DNA from: Sphingorhabdus lacus
GTDB taxonomy: Bacteria > Pseudomonadota > Alphaproteobacteria > Sphingomonadales > Sphingomonadaceae
Direction of reading: 5' to 3'
Assembly: GCF_009768975.1 (NCBI RefSeq)
Contig: NZ_CP035733.1
Coordinates: forward strand, 3,144,001-3,208,000
Length of the DNA stretch: 64,000 bases
The notes under the pieces were generated by a model. The model did no database searches and was not told where the DNA came from. It was given only the letters and a program-made list of their open reading frames with translations. The position numbers and the translations under genes were made by a program. Below are positions 63,271-64,000 of this stretch, piece by piece (within the stretch, counting starts at the first letter, position 1; each line of letters opens with the position of its first letter).

Positions 63271-63660
63271 TCATTTCACGTAAACGTTCGAAAGCCAATA
63301 GTCGTTCATCCAATCGGCATAGCCCAGAAGTTCACCTTCCCGCCGCTCCTTGTCTGCCGACCAAGTATGGATGCTAGACAAAAGCTCTATCATCTCGCCT
63401 ATGCGCCACTCTTCGTTAGGCAAGGCATAGAAAATCCGATGGCATCGCCCCCAACTCATTTCAGAATAATGGTCGCGCCGAATAAACCTTCCTGCTGCGA
63501 CATGCCTATCAAACAGCCGTAAGTATCGAGAAACAACTTCCGGATAGAAATCTTCGCCATCGGCAAAGCAAGACAACGGCTTTTTGCCAGCCAGCATCAG
63601 CCCCAACTCTCTGTTGGTATGGATTAAGTATGGTAGGCCTTTGAGTAAGTCATTGAGCAT
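63271..63660 (-). CDS. Orphan hypothetical protein between two repeat copies
   Basis: 129 aa. Not recognised. Soluble, helical, rich in aromatic residues (YPEVVSRYLRLFDRHV, HYSEMSWGRCHRIFYALPNEEWR, HTWSADKERREGE, YADWMNDYWLSNVY). AT-rich compared with the backbone. Flanked at 3 bp and 27 bp by same-orientation copies of the 60-bp repeat, which look like cassette borders. Binding site weak. Confidence 0.6.
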   Translation of the reverse strand: MLNDLLKGLPYLIHTNRELGLMLAGKKPLSCFADGEDFYPEVVSRYLRLFDRHVAAGRFIRRDHYSEMSWGRCHRIFYALPNEEWRIGEMIELLSSIHTWSADKERREGELLGYADWMNDYWLSNVYVK

Positions 63661-63687
63661 CGCCGACCTTATAGAACGCGCAGTAGT

Positions 63688-63747
63688 GTCCGCAATGTTG
63701 TCGTTTGCCGACAGTCAGCTTTGGCGAATTTGTTGAGGGCAGCGGAC
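63688..63747 (+). repeat. 60-bp dispersed repeat, copy C
   Basis: 60 bp beginning GTCCGCAATGTTGTCGTTTG and ending GGGCAGCGGAC. It shares GGCGAATTTGTTG with copy A and the terminal arms with copy B. Same orientation as B, 420 bp apart between right ends and left start. Confidence 0.87.
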
Positions 63748-63757
63748 ATTAACAGTT

Positions 63758-64000
63758 TCAGTCCAAGGGCCACTTTAGCATTGAGGCATCGACAAACTCA
63801 GCGCCCATATGACGGATAAAAGCATCCGTAAGACCATCCTTGTGCTGCTGCCATTTTTCAAGTTCTACAAAGGGGTCCATTCCATCGGCACGTAACAGCC
63901 AGTCCACAAACTGCTCAGCGGTAACACGGCCGCTTTCCGGTATGAAATCGTCAACATGGGTTGGCTTCCCGTCAACAACTCCCCCGCACCAGCCCTTTTC
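63758..64000 (-). CDS. Partial hypothetical protein, C-terminal 80 aa
   Basis: Open on the minus strand from the window edge to TGA at 63758-63760. The visible part reads KGWCGGVVDGKPTHVDDFIP, then TAEQFVDWLLRADGMDPF and HKDGLTDAFIRHMGAEFVDAS. Not recognised; the 5' end lies beyond 64000. AT-rich like its neighbour. Confidence 0.6.
   Translation of the reverse strand, partial: EKGWCGGVVDGKPTHVDDFIPESGRVTAEQFVDWLLRADGMDPFVELEKWQQHKDGLTDAFIRHMGAEFVDASMLKWPLD

Overview
The window looks like the chromosome of an alphaproteobacterium of the order Sphingomonadales (Sphingopyxis/Sphingorhabdus-like; the genus is an inference). Pointers are the high-GC coding with many TTG/GTG starts and ATGA overlaps, a class I lysyl-tRNA synthetase, a rpmF-plsX-fabH-ihfA-merR run, a ThiS-ThiG fusion, UrcA and DUF885 proteins, a GTA-type portal/DUF6127/protease block, and short dispersed palindromes of the CCCTGAA..TTCAGGG kind. 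Most of it is ordinary housekeeping DNA packed at high density. I see no rRNA, tRNA or CRISPR array.

Layout. 1-7.6 kb: flavin-binding stress protein, dipeptide epimerase, a divergent regulator locus (LexA-like S24 protein facing two small genes across a palindrome-rich gap with an alphaproteobacterial SOS-box pattern), an MBL-fold hydrolase, a MAPEG protein, then rpmF-plsX-fabH-ihfA-merR, closed by a hairpin repeat. 7.6-16.5 kb: acetyltransferase/SixA/DinG-type helicase operon, lysK-DUF1003-corA operon, desaturase, alpha/beta hydrolase. 16.5-23.9 kb: exported peptidases (TPR metalloprotease, DUF885), a prolyl-hydroxylase-like oxygenase, an amidohydrolase, an RcnB-like protein. 23.2-28.9 kb: aroQ-accB-accC plus a VanX-like dipeptidase, a DUF481 protein, thiSG and an UrcA gene. 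28.9-38.2 kb: LytTR two-component pair, trmB, metK (with a perfect 18-bp palindrome in its leader), lnt, VOC protein, YqaA, GST. 38.3-42.5 kb: Fur-type box, siderophore receptor, piuC, SGNH hydrolase.

42.6-45.7 kb is the most unusual part: a decayed gene transfer agent cluster. Portal, DUF6127 and prohead protease are intact. Terminase, capsid and connector genes are absent, and the 5' end of the major tail gene is joined to what appears to be the 3' end of a DUF2793 gene. Unrelated small genes sit inside it, and a short promoter-terminator unit lies just ahead of the portal.

45.9-62.4 kb: OmpA-like porin, glnD, acyl-CoA ligase, lgt-midA, two membrane proteins, a low-GC alginate-lyase-like lipoprotein (probably acquired), a cystathionine-gamma-synthase family enzyme, a HAD phosphatase, and a complete Mla-type lipid transport operon. 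62.4-64 kb is AT-richer accessory DNA with orphan genes. Two same-orientation copies of a 60-bp repeat flank one of them; a third copy lies at 55.0 kb beside the alginate-lyase-like gene.
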